A DNA stretch of 64,000 nt from an uncultured Methylophaga sp. (GCA_913055695.1 CAJXKF010000005.1:124001-188000); one strand, 5' to 3'. Shown: positions 51,990 through 59,742, counted from the stretch's first letter. The notes: generated from the letters alone by a model not told the origin. Program-made: numbers and translations.

Positions 51990-52022
51990 AAGCCCTGTCA
52001 GTTTTGCTGACAGGGCTTTTTT
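51990..52022 (+). terminator. Intrinsic terminator of tRNA-Phe
   Basis: An 11-bp stem AAGCCCTGTCA / TGACAGGGCTT (51990-52000 with 52008-52018), loop GTTTTGC, then a T run. Ends the tRNA transcript. Confidence 0.9.
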
Positions 52023-52042
52023 GTTTTTGCTGTTGTGAAATT

Positions 52043-52331
52043 AACCACACAGGCACAGAGGACACACAGGACACAGAGTCAAGTAACAGAGCAGCCTCTG
52101 ATTTATTATGTCTTCTTCAATGTGACTCTGATTCTCAACCCCGTGTTTATTGCAGACAATAACGTCTCATCACATTGCTTTGCCTAACCAAAAACAATTT
52201 CACTTTTTTGTAGGTAATATGAGACGTAATGGTTCAGCTCAACAGGAATACTGTCAATTCATTCTCTGAACTATGCCTGGCACAGTCTCATATTCAATGG
52301 TTGTTTATCTTTTCTCTGTGCCTCTGTGGTT
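52043..52331. repeat. Empty inverted-repeat element B (CACAGAGG family)
   Basis: A 289-bp segment between tRNA-Phe and the porin gene. Left arm AACCACACAGGCACAGAGG (52043-52061, with related units to 52078); right arm TCTCTGTGCCTCTGTGGTT mapped at 52314-52331. Inside is a second inverted repeat, ACGTCTCAT (52162-52170) with ATGAGACGT (52219-52227). The short frames that cross it look random. It lies upstream of the porin promoter area. Confidence 0.65.
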
Positions 52332-52507
52332 GGATACGATGTGTTGTAAAAAACACACAGATTTGTGATTTTTTTGTGATTAATGAAATTTTTGTTGTAA
52401 AAGTGTTGCATTCGCTTTTTTTCTGTGCAAAATAAGCTATCAACCGTGATTCAATCCGGTTGCGAGAGAAATTAAAGTAATCTGTTAACAATAGAAGGTG
52501 AAACAGA

Positions 52508-53641
52508 ATGAAATCATTGAAAAAAACAACTCTGGCCTCTCTGGTCGGCGCAGCTGCTCTGGCAACAGCCGGTGCTGCTAACGCCACCATCGTGGTTGGC
52601 GGCGAAAACGGCTACGAATTCAGCGTAGACGGCAACATCAACCAATTCTTTGTTCATACTGATGCTGATAACGCTTCAGACAACATCAACGAAGTACGTA
52701 ACGGCCTGCTGCCAACTTTCTTCGGCTTCAATGTTTCCGCTCCGGAAATCAACGGTCTGAAAATTGGTGCCCGTGTTTCTATTTCTCCATCAACCAACGG
52801 TACTAGCTATGTTGCTGGTGGCGACCAAAACGCTATGGAACAACGTGAAGCGTTTGCAACGGTAGAAGGTTCTTTCGGTCAAGTTTTGATGGGTAAGGCG
52901 TTGGGCCTGTATGGTTCACACAACATCCTGACTGAACAAACTCTGTACGGTGTGGGTTATGGTACTGGTAACAATGGTCAGACCACTCTTGGTGGCATTG
53001 GCTTTGGTTATGATTACGCTGATTGGCGTTCACAGTTCCGTTACACCACTCCTGACATGAATGGCTTCAAAGCTGCATTCGCAGTTGTTGACTCTGCAGG
53101 TCCTGCTGTAAACCTAGGCCCTGGCCCAACTGGTCCAATTGGCGATAACTCAGACTCTGAAGATCTTCGTTATGAAGCAGACTTGAGCTATGCTGGTGCG
53201 TTCGATAGCGGTAGCTATATGCTGTGGTTGAGCGGTGTTACACAGCAACAAGACGATCTCGATGATGATCATCGTGCATGGACTGTTGGTGGTACTCTGA
53301 AAGTGTCTGGATTTGAGTTTATGGCTCAATATTCTGATGCAGAAAATTCATATGCTCAGTCTGCGAACCCATTGGTTGATGATTCTGTTGAATATGATCA
53401 ATACGTAGTCCAAGCTGGCTATCGTTTTGCAGGTACTACTCTGGTATCAGCCAACTACTCTGAGTTGAAAGATGATTCTCCAAGTGTTGGTTCTGACGAC
53501 ACTGCAGAACGTATTACTGCTGGTATTTACCACGATGTAAACTCTAACCTGAAACTGGTTGCTGAATACACCAAAATCGAAAATGATGCAGAAACAATTG
53601 ATGCAGACATCTTCGCTCTGGGTGGTTTCGTAACCTGGTAG
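52508..53641 (+). CDS. Gram-negative general porin
   Basis: Outer-membrane trimeric porin, 377 residues. Signal peptide ending NA-T, a beta-rich body with alternating aromatic residues and acidic loops, and the C-terminal strand ending in FVTW. The terminal Trp replaces the more usual Phe recognised by BAM. FAFATVEGSFGQVLMGKALGLYG-like region (here EAFATVEGSFGQVLMGK) is the porin_4 constriction-loop area. Codons are strongly biased, as for an abundant protein. A TTGCAT hexamer at 52406-52411 may be its -35. Ends at the terminator 53688-53721. Confidence 0.88.
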   Translation: MKSLKKTTLASLVGAAALATAGAANATIVVGGENGYEFSVDGNINQFFVHTDADNASDNINEVRNGLLPTFFGFNVSAPEINGLKIGARVSISPSTNGTSYVAGGDQNAMEQREAFATVEGSFGQVLMGKALGLYGSHNILTEQTLYGVGYGTGNNGQTTLGGIGFGYDYADWRSQFRYTTPDMNGFKAAFAVVDSAGPAVNLGPGPTGPIGDNSDSEDLRYEADLSYAGAFDSGSYMLWLSGVTQQQDDLDDDHRAWTVGGTLKVSGFEFMAQYSDAENSYAQSANPLVDDSVEYDQYVVQAGYRFAGTTLVSANYSELKDDSPSVGSDDTAERITAGIYHDVNSNLKLVAEYTKIENDAETIDADIFALGGFVTW

Positions 53642-53687
53642 TCAGCAGTTTCAGTATCAAGTCCTCGGATTTGATACAAAAACTGAA

Positions 53688-53721
53688 AAAAGCCTCAACT
53701 TTCGGGTTGGGGCTTTTTTTT
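53688..53721 (+). terminator. Intrinsic terminator of the porin gene
   Basis: Stem AAAGCCTCAAC / GTTGGGGCTTT with one T-G wobble, loop TTTCGG, then eight T residues. It separates the porin from element C. Confidence 0.88.
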
Positions 53722-53738
53722 GCTTTTTAAAAATTCTC

Positions 53739-53918
53739 AACCACAGAGGCACAGAGGCACAGAGGCACAGAGGCCACAGAGATTTTTTACTGATTTTTTT
53801 ATCTTACCGGGGGTAGCGGATAAGATTTCTCGACTTCGCTCGAAATGACAGCCTGATTCTTATTTTCACTATTTCCGGTGATTTTTATTTTCTCTGTGTA
53901 CTCTGTGCCTCTGTGGTT
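53739..53918. repeat. Empty inverted-repeat element C (CACAGAGG family)
   Basis: A 180-bp segment. The left arm (53739-53783) has four tandem CACAGAGG units starting AACCACAGAGG; the right arm (53891-53918) is the inverted form ending CCTCTGTGGTT. The interior holds an imperfect ATCTTA / TAAGAT inverted repeat and a CTCGACTTCGCTCGAAA palindrome-like stretch. It stands 59 bases before the dhaL start and forms one side of an inverted-repeat bracket around dhaL. Confidence 0.7.
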
Positions 53919-53920
53919 CA

Positions 53921-53949
53921 TTTAATTAAGAGGAACAAGGCTTTATAAT
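53921..53949 (+). promoter_or_regulatory. Candidate dhaL promoter at the edge of element C
   Basis: A perfect TATAAT at 53944-53949 lies 29 bases before the dhaL ATG. The hexamer 17 bases upstream of it (53921-53926, TTTAAT) is a weak -35. It begins 2 bases after the repeat arm ends, so dhaL may depend on sequence brought next to it by the element. Confidence 0.4.
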
Positions 53950-53977
53950 TCATTAAAGACTTAGAAAAGGAAGCCCA

Positions 53978-54607
53978 ATGACCATCAGCACCCAATCCAT
54001 CCCACATTTTCTTAAAGCCATCAAAGCCGAGATTGCAGCTAACGCCGACGAAGTCACCGCGCTGGATCAGGCGATTGGTGATGGTGATCATGTGACCAAC
54101 CTGCTTCGGGGATTGGAAGCGTTAGAAAAGCAATCATCTGAACTAGCTGAAATGGAATGGTCTGACGCGTTGATGAAAATCGGTATGACGCTGATGTCGA
54201 CCATGGGCGGCGCATCGGGCTCACTGTATGGCAGCTTGTTTGTGGCGATGGGTAAAGAAGCCAAGAACAATACAATGAGCCTACAGAGTTTGGCCGAGAT
54301 TTTTCACGCCGGCGTGCAGGCGGTAAAAACACGGGGTAAAGCTGAACTCGGCGAAAAAACCATGCTGGACACACTCATACCAGCCTCACATGCCTTGAAT
54401 GTCAAAGCCGATGCAGAAGCTTCTGATGTTTTGGATGCGATCAAACAAGCAGCATATGACGGTATGCTGTCCACCAAGGATATGCTCGCCACCAAAGGCC
54501 GGGCATCATTTTTAGGAGAACGGGCCCGTGGTCATATCGATGCTGGTGCAAGGACCAGTCAATTGATTATTTGTGCTATTGCGGATGTGATGGAAAAATC
54601 TGATTAA
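53978..54607 (+). CDS. dhaL: Dihydroxyacetone kinase subunit DhaL
   Basis: ADP/ATP-binding subunit that phosphorylates dihydroxyacetone held on DhaK. 209 residues. Metal-binding loop DQAIGDGDHVTNLLRG (Asp residues near 29-36), GGASGSLYGSLF nucleotide loop and C-terminal GRASFLGERARGHIDAGA are the DhaL hallmarks. Split DhaK and DhaL usually act with a PTS protein DhaM, which is not in the window. It is convergent with dhaK instead of following it, with a repeat element between. AAGGAAG precedes the ATG. Confidence 0.93.
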   Translation: MTISTQSIPHFLKAIKAEIAANADEVTALDQAIGDGDHVTNLLRGLEALEKQSSELAEMEWSDALMKIGMTLMSTMGGASGSLYGSLFVAMGKEAKNNTMSLQSLAEIFHAGVQAVKTRGKAELGEKTMLDTLIPASHALNVKADAEASDVLDAIKQAAYDGMLSTKDMLATKGRASFLGERARGHIDAGARTSQLIICAIADVMEKSD

Positions 54608-54608
54608 T

Positions 54609-55087
54609 AACCACAGAGGCACAGAGGCCACAGAGATTTCTAATTATTGGTTCAACATCCTGACAATCCCCTGCCGCATAGTCGGGACATTGAAGTTAAG
54701 CAAAAGGCCATACCTCAGTTCTGTGATTTTCAGGTACGTCAATAATTGCGCCTTGTGAATTTCTGCAATTTTATCGACCGTTTTTAATTCAACTACAACT
54801 TTATTCTCGACAAGCAGATTGCAACGATACACGCTATTAAGTTGCTTACCTTTATATGTGACCGGAATCGGATATTGGTTGACCGTCGCCAAGCCTCTCT
54901 GGGTTAACTCAGCCAAAAGACACTCTTCGTAAATTGACTCTAGAAGTCCCGGTCCAAGCTGTCGGTGAACTTCAATAGCCGAGCCAATAATCTTATGTGT
55001 TAAATCATTACTCATAAGCCTCCTCCCTGAGGCTGTAATTTCTAAATATTCAAATTAATACTCTGTGCCCTCTGTGCCTCTGTGGTT
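54609..55087. mobile_element. Inverted-repeat element D carrying a GxxExxY gene
   Basis: A 479-bp segment that starts one base after the dhaL stop and ends 18 bases before the dhaK stop. Left arm AACCACAGAGGCACAGAGG (54609-54627, extended to 54635). Right arm 55061-55087, ending GCCTCTGTGGTT. Almost the whole interior is the minus-strand GxxExxY gene. The same arms bound three empty segments in this window. No transposase is encoded and clear target duplications are not visible (AAT flanks both sides but is too short), so mobility is an inference. Confidence 0.6.
54644..55015 (-). CDS. GxxExxY protein (PD-(D/E)XK nuclease-like)
   Basis: 123 residues. The family name motif is G23-L-L-E26-S-I-Y29 in LGPGLLESIYEECL. 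The second half has the core of a PD-(D/E)XK nuclease fold: N66 in YRCNLLVEN, then E76 and K78 in VVVELK, followed by AQLLTYLKITELRYGLLLNFN. Members usually have Asp where N66 sits, so catalysis may be altered or lost. The family is common in environmental bacteria, often in multiple copies; its function is not established. It lies inside inverted arms and has no operon partner. Confidence 0.88.
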   Translation of the reverse strand: MSNDLTHKIIGSAIEVHRQLGPGLLESIYEECLLAELTQRGLATVNQYPIPVTYKGKQLNSVYRCNLLVENKVVVELKTVDKIAEIHKAQLLTYLKITELRYGLLLNFNVPTMRQGIVRMLNQ

Positions 55088-55105
55088 AATTAATTTCTGC
55101 ACCTA

Positions 55106-56095
55106 TCAACAAGCCCAGCGAAGTGCGGCTGTATGAACCGGTGCATCCCAGTACTGAATCATTTCATCATCCAGCAACGTCACGGTGACAGAACAACCAG
55201 CCATATCCAATGAGGTGGTGTAGTTACCGACGAGCGATCGTGTCACCTCGACACCACGATCGCTGAAATACTGCGCTGCCAGATCGAATACCAGATACAG
55301 TTCCATTAAAGGCGTCGCACCAAACCCATTCACATGGAGCAGAATTTTCTGCCCCTTGGTTGGCATCAGGTCTTTGTCTATTGCTGCTGCCAAGTGTTCA
55401 ACAATTTCACTGGCACTGCTGAGGTCCATCGGTTCACGGCCGCGTTCACCATGGATGCCGACCCCCATTTCAATTTCATTATCACCGATATCAAAAGTGG
55501 GTTTTCCCAAAGCCGGCACGGTACAACTGCTCAATGCCACACCCATTGAGGCCGTAGAAGTGGCGACCTTATCACCCAGCTTTTTACAGGTAGCGAGATC
55601 AGCGCCTGCCTCAGCAGCAGCGCCAACAATTTTCTCGACGATGAGTGTACCGGCAACACCCCGGCGACCGGTGCTGTGGTCTTTGGGAAGAGACACATCA
55701 TCACTCACCAGCACGGTATTATGTTCGCACTCCAGCATTTCGGCAGCAATTTCAAAGTTCATCACGTCACCGGCATAGTTTTTAACGATGAACAGCACAC
55801 CGGCACCGTTTTCCACCTCCTGGGCCGCCATCATCATTTGATCCGGTGTCGGTGATGTGAATATCTGGCCGGGACAGGCGGCATCGAGCATCCCTTTCCC
55901 TATCAGACCAATATGCAGCGGCTCATGGCCTGAACCGCCACCTGAGATCAGGGCAACTTTAGGCCTATCAACCGGCGCCTTGCGGGTCACAAAATGCGGC
56001 TGGTGATTGAGCTTGATAATGTCTTCATGCGCCCTGGCAAAGCCATTCAGGCTCTCTTCCAGAACGCTTTCGACGCCGTTGATCATTTTTTTCAT
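55106..56095 (-). CDS. dhaK: Dihydroxyacetone kinase subunit DhaK
   Basis: Substrate-binding subunit that holds dihydroxyacetone through a histidine hemiaminal. 329 residues. GGGSGHEPLHIGLIGKGMLDAA at the N terminus and the substrate His in GVGIHGERG (about 218) are diagnostic, as is HVNGFGATPLMELY. In a RuMP methylotroph it may return dihydroxyacetone to the triose pool. Probably co-transcribed with the HAD phosphatase upstream (15 bases). Its partner dhaL is on the opposite strand. Confidence 0.95.
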   Translation of the reverse strand: MKKMINGVESVLEESLNGFARAHEDIIKLNHQPHFVTRKAPVDRPKVALISGGGSGHEPLHIGLIGKGMLDAACPGQIFTSPTPDQMMMAAQEVENGAGVLFIVKNYAGDVMNFEIAAEMLECEHNTVLVSDDVSLPKDHSTGRRGVAGTLIVEKIVGAAAEAGADLATCKKLGDKVATSTASMGVALSSCTVPALGKPTFDIGDNEIEMGVGIHGERGREPMDLSSASEIVEHLAAAIDKDLMPTKGQKILLHVNGFGATPLMELYLVFDLAAQYFSDRGVEVTRSLVGNYTTSLDMAGCSVTVTLLDDEMIQYWDAPVHTAALRWAC

Positions 56096-56110
56096 TGTTC
56101 TCTCCCGTTC

Positions 56111-56962
56111 TTACAGAGCTTGTTTGAGGGCTTCAGTCACTGCATGCAGATCCTCTAATACCCAGGTCGGCTGATAGTCGATATGTTGCAAATCCTCTCT
56201 GGAGGACACGCCTGTCAATACCATTATGCTGCGGATACCGGCATTGACCGCGCCCAGAATGTCGGTGTTGAGACGATCGCCTATGGCAACCGTATTCGTC
56301 AGATCGGTGCCCAGCTGTTTCAGTGCCTGCTGGTATAAAATCGGTTCAGGCTTACCGATACAGACGGGCTCCACGCCGGTTGCAGCCTGCAAAGCGGCCA
56401 GAGTACCGCCGTTACCAATGACTTCGCCCAGTTCTGTCGGCAAAGTGGTATCGGCATTGGTCGCATAAAACAAGGCGCCAGCGCGGATGTTGAGTGTTGC
56501 CGTGGCAAGTTTGTCCCAGGTCAGCGTACGATCAAGTCCGGACACCACGATATCGGCGCCTTCATCAGTAATGCCTTTTGCCGGCTGGTTAACCTGATAA
56601 AGGTCGGTCAGAATAAAGCCCTCTGCTTCCAGAGGCTTTCTGAGACCATCTTCACCGATGACGAAAACACGTTTCTTATCAGCCGGCAGATTTTCGCGCA
56701 GATAAGTGGCGGTCGCCATGCTGGAGGTCAAAATTTCATCATTGCTGACCGAGATCCCCATCTCAGCCAGTTTCTCTATATATTGTTGCTGGGTCAGGCT
56801 GGCATTATTGGTGGCAAGTACAAACGGTAATCGCTTCTCTCTGAGCAGTGCAAAAAAAGCATCCAGCCCGGGCAAAGGCTTTTTGCCATGCCAGAGTACG
56901 CCGTCCATATCTATAATGAGTCCGCCGATGTTTTCCAGTATCGTGGTTTTCGCCGTTGTCAA
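56111..56962 (-). CDS. HAD-IIA (NagD-like) phosphatase
   Basis: HAD-superfamily sugar- or glycerol-phosphate phosphatase. The frame is open to GTG 57007, but AGAGGA lies 6 bases before a TTG at 56962, giving 283 residues. Motif I DMDGVLWHG (nucleophile Asp), motif II near VLATNNAS, and motif III/IV IGKPEPILYQQ and IGDRLNTDILGAVNAG are present, with the C2 cap between. Substrate unknown; its place next to dhaK suggests a triose or sugar phosphate. Confidence 0.88.
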   Translation of the reverse strand: MTTAKTTILENIGGLIIDMDGVLWHGKKPLPGLDAFFALLREKRLPFVLATNNASLTQQQYIEKLAEMGISVSNDEILTSSMATATYLRENLPADKKRVFVIGEDGLRKPLEAEGFILTDLYQVNQPAKGITDEGADIVVSGLDRTLTWDKLATATLNIRAGALFYATNADTTLPTELGEVIGNGGTLAALQAATGVEPVCIGKPEPILYQQALKQLGTDLTNTVAIGDRLNTDILGAVNAGIRSIMVLTGVSSREDLQHIDYQPTWVLEDLHAVTEALKQAL

Positions 56963-57065
56963 AACAGGTCCTCTGATTGTCAGAATAGGGTTCAAAGCGT
57001 CGCACACATCAAATCGTCCTGTCTAGCAGCTAAAAAGTCGGAATTTGTCGGTTTTTTGGCAAAAA

Positions 57066-57095
57066 TTGACATATTCGATGCAACTGCTTTATAGT
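57066..57095 (+). promoter_or_regulatory. Sigma-70 promoter of the first hps gene
   Basis: -35 TTGACA at 57066-57071 and -10 TATAGT at 57090-57095, spacer 18. A second TATAAT at 57124-57129 lacks a fitting -35. Strong elements agree with the heavily biased codons of the gene. Confidence 0.65.
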
Positions 57096-57157
57096 CTGCG
57101 AGCGTATTTCTTAACGTATACCCTATAATCTCAAACTAACATTAGGAGCATGTCAGC

Positions 57158-57799
57158 ATGGCAAAAGCACTTATTCAAATGGCACTGGACTCTCTGGATT
57201 TCGATCAAACAATGGCACTGGCTGAACAAGTCGCGCCTTACGTTGACATTCTGGAAGTCGGTACTCCTTGCATCAAATACAACGGTCTGGAAATTGTTAC
57301 TGCACTGAAAAACAAATTCCCTAACAACCTGATCCTGGTTGACCTGAAAACAATGGACGCTGGTGAATACGAAGCGACTCCATTCTACGAAGCAGGTGCT
57401 GACATCTGTACTGTTCTGGGTGTTTCTGACAAAGCCACCATGGGCGGCGTTATCAAAGCGGCCAACGCGAACAACGCAGAAGCTCAAATCGACCTGATCA
57501 GCGTTAAAGACAAAAAAGCCGTTGCTACCGAAGCAGCTAAAAACGGTGCGCAAATCATCGGTGTTCACACTGGTCTGGACGCACAAGCAGCAGGTCAAAC
57601 TCCATTTGCTGACCTGAAAGACATTGCTGGTCTGAACCTGGGTGTTCGTATCTCTGTTGCTGGTGGTCTGAACAAAGACACCATCCAGGATACCGTTCGC
57701 GCTGGTGCTACCATCGTTGTTGTTGGTGCAGCTATCTACGGTGCCGACTCTCCAGCAGAATCTGCTAAAGAACTGCGCGCACTGGTTGACGCAGCCTAA
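57158..57799 (+). CDS. hps: 3-hexulose-6-phosphate synthase, copy 1
   Basis: Fixes formaldehyde onto ribulose 5-phosphate to give hexulose 6-phosphate, the entry step of the RuMP cycle. 213 residues of the OMP decarboxylase superfamily. Active-site strand LVDLKTMDAGEYEA has Asp62, Lys64 and Asp67; IGVHTGLDAQAAGQ and VAGGLNKDTI form later phosphate-binding regions. AGGAG at 57144-57148. Strong codon bias suggests very high expression. Followed by a terminator, so it forms a unit separate from the second copy. Confidence 0.97.
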   Translation: MAKALIQMALDSLDFDQTMALAEQVAPYVDILEVGTPCIKYNGLEIVTALKNKFPNNLILVDLKTMDAGEYEATPFYEAGADICTVLGVSDKATMGGVIKAANANNAEAQIDLISVKDKKAVATEAAKNGAQIIGVHTGLDAQAAGQTPFADLKDIAGLNLGVRISVAGGLNKDTIQDTVRAGATIVVVGAAIYGADSPAESAKELRALVDAA

Positions 57800-57831
57800 G
57801 CGGAAACCAATTTGCACTGAGCAAAGAAAAG

Positions 57832-57861
57832 AACGAGTGGCCCTGGCCGCTCGTTTTTTTT
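57832..57861 (+). terminator. Intrinsic terminator after hps copy 1
   Basis: Stem AACGAGTGG / CCGCTCGTT (one T-G pair) around CCCTGG, followed by eight T residues. It uncouples hps copy 1 from the downstream RuMP genes. Confidence 0.88.
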
Positions 57862-58145
57862 CAGTGCTACATCAGAGACTGTTCTGCTCGTCATGACAGT
57901 CTCTAGTGTCAAAAGCTTTACAAGATGGGTTAAAGTGTTGATGCCAGTCAGAAAAAAACCTGTGTCTGGCACAGGCGGACTGAATAAAAATAAGCATGTG
58001 GCGACACACCGGAATCGATTCATCCTGGCTCAATCGTGAAACTGCTTCTGGGTTGCCACATAATAACGAAAATAGTAATTTACCCGTTGCACCAACCTCG
58101 TTATGTTGGGCAGATGGGGTTTAAAAATGTAACAGGGGTATAATC
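57862..58145. other. Intergenic region between hps copy 1 and the TGVE repeat gene
   Basis: 284 bases. A 9-bp inverted repeat AGAGACTGT (57874-57882) / ACAGTCTCT (57896-57904) lies just after the terminator and could be an operator or RNA hairpin. The remainder presumably holds the promoter of the repeat-protein gene, but I cannot pick convincing hexamers. A minus-strand frame across it (57796-58023) looks random. Confidence 0.4.
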
Positions 58146-58439
58146 ATGAATGAAAATAAAGGTCTATTTGCTTCGATTTGTGGCTTCTTTAAAAGCTTGT
58201 TCTCACCCAGTCCGGCAGCAGAAAGTAAGCCGGCTGCATCTGCCGATGGTCTGACAGGTGTCGAACGTTACATCAGAAACAAGGCTCAGGGTGGTTCCAA
58301 TCTGACCGGTGTTGAAAAATACATCAGAAACAAAACCACGAACGGCAAGCCACTGACCGGTGTCGAACAATATGTTCGCAACCAGTCTCAAGCAAAACCA
58401 ATGACGGGTGTAGAACGTTACATCCAAAGCAAAGGCTAA
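58146..58439 (+). CDS. TGVE-Y tandem repeat protein, unknown function
   Basis: No family recognised. 97 residues. The N terminus (about 6-20, GLFASICGFFKSLFS) could form an amphipathic helix. A Pro/Ala-rich linker follows, then four repeats starting at L36, L53, L70 and M86 with consensus LTGVE-x-YIRNK and spacing 17, 17 and 16. The repeats are basic and look like short linear motifs joined by flexible glycine/asparagine/proline linkers. AGGGGT precedes the ATG. Position inside the RuMP locus suggests a role with these enzymes, perhaps binding several copies of one partner, but this is inference. Confidence 0.8.
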   Translation: MNENKGLFASICGFFKSLFSPSPAAESKPAASADGLTGVERYIRNKAQGGSNLTGVEKYIRNKTTNGKPLTGVEQYVRNQSQAKPMTGVERYIQSKG

Positions 58440-58589
58440 TCAGTCTTTAACCCCATCATGGTGATACGTGGCTGCGTCCATGACGCAGCCAGCCCAACGT
58501 GACGTATCCCGGACAATTTCAAAACTTACAGTCTGCGCTCTTTCAAGCGTGATTGTTGTTTTTAACTTTGAAAACTAAAGGTACATAAC

Positions 58590-59579
58590 ATGGCAAATTT
58601 ACTTGATCAGCTTAAGGAAATGACCGTTGTTGTTGCTGATACGGGTGATCTTGAAGCAATCAAGAAGTACACCCCGCGTGACGCAACCACCAACCCTTCC
58701 CTGATTACTGCCGCCGCTCAAATGCCACAGTATCAAGACATCGTTGACGATACACTGAAAGCCGCTCGTGAATCACTGGGTGATGACGCTCCGGCTTCTG
58801 AAGTGGTTTCACTGGCATTTGACCGCCTGGCTGTTTCTTTCGGTCTGAAAATCCTGGACATCATTCCAGGTCGTGTTTCGACTGAAGTGGATGCGCGTCT
58901 GTCTTACGACACTGAAGCTACCATCGCAAAAGGTCGTGACCTGATCGCTCAATATGAAGCCGCTGGCGTTGACCGCAACCGTATCCTGATCAAAATCGCC
59001 TCTACCTGGGAAGGTATTCAGGCCGCTGCGGTTCTGGAAAAAGAAGGCATTCACTGCAACCTGACCCTGCTGTTCGGTCTGCACCAAGCCATCGCCTGTG
59101 CCGAAAACGGTATTACTTTGATTTCACCGTTCGTTGGTCGTATTCTTGACTGGTATAAAGCAGACACGGGTCGTGACTCTTACGAGCCACATGAAGATCC
59201 GGGTGTTCTGTCAGTAACCGCGGTTTACGAGTACTACAAGAAGTTCGGTTACAAAACTGAAGTTATGGGCGCAAGCTTCCGTAACATGGGTGAAATCACC
59301 GAACTGGCCGGTGTTGATCTGCTGACCATCTCTCCAAAACTGCTGGAAGAGCTGCAAAATACAGAAGGCAAACTGGAACAAAAACTGTCTCCGGAAATTT
59401 CTGCCAAGTCTGACATTGAGAAAATCTCAATGGATAAAGACACCTTCGACAAGATGCATGCAGAAAACCGCATGGCTCAGGAAAAACTGACCGAAGGTAT
59501 CGATGGCTTTGCTAAAGCACTGGAAACACTGGAAGAATTGCTTGCCGATCGTCTGGCAAGCCTGGAAAGCGTAGTTTAA
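58590..59579 (+). CDS. tal: Transaldolase
   Basis: Transfers a dihydroxyacetone unit between sugar phosphates in the regeneration part of the RuMP cycle. 329 residues, TalB-like. Schiff-base Lys135 lies in [11 protein letters not shown]; the N-terminal DATTNPSLI signature is present, as is [31 protein letters not shown]. Codon bias matches hps. Downstream are inverted repeats (CCCGCTC / GAGCGGG at about 59609-59627) without a long T tail. Confidence 0.96.
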   Translation: MANLLDQLKEMTVVVADTGDLEAIKKYTPRDATTNPSLITAAAQMPQYQDIVDDTLKAARESLGDDAPASEVVSLAFDRLAVSFGLKILDIIPGRVSTEVDARLSYDTEATIAKGRDLIAQYEAAGVDRNRILIKIASTWEGIQAAAVLEKEGIHCNLTLLFGLHQAIACAENGITLISPFVGRILDWYKADTGRDSYEPHEDPGVLSVTAVYEYYKKFGYKTEVMGASFRNMGEITELAGVDLLTISPKLLEELQNTEGKLEQKLSPEISAKSDIEKISMDKDTFDKMHAENRMAQEKLTEGIDGFAKALETLEELLADRLASLESVV

Positions 59580-59742
59580 AACTACTCAAGCTTTCACACG
59601 TATTCAGCCCGCTCCACTATGAGCGGGCGGGAATGCAGCGGAAAACGGCTTCATTGACTTGATGCCGTTTTCTGCATATAGTCCCGCTTCACTTTTTGTT
59701 AAGCGTGAACAATCATTTTTACTACATTTAGGAGTATGTAAC

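Noticed and set aside
51863-52162. Plus-strand 99-codon frame across tRNA-Phe
   Set aside because: It runs through the tRNA, its terminator and repeat B, with no ribosome-binding site.
52229-52590. Short frames over repeat B and the porin leader
   Set aside because: Composition is that of AT-rich intergenic DNA, they cross repeat arms, and on the minus strand they run antisense to the porin signal peptide.
53739-53783. Tandem CACAGAGG units considered as a CRISPR or VNTR array
   Set aside because: Units are directly adjacent with no unique spacers and are mirrored at 53891-53918, so an inverted-repeat arm explains them better.
57131-57817. Long minus-strand frame (228 codons) opposite hps copy 1
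   Set aside because: Shadow of a gene with extreme codon bias; it is rich in Cys, Phe, Val and Gln, as expected from antisense, with no domain. The same applies opposite hps copy 2 and transaldolase.
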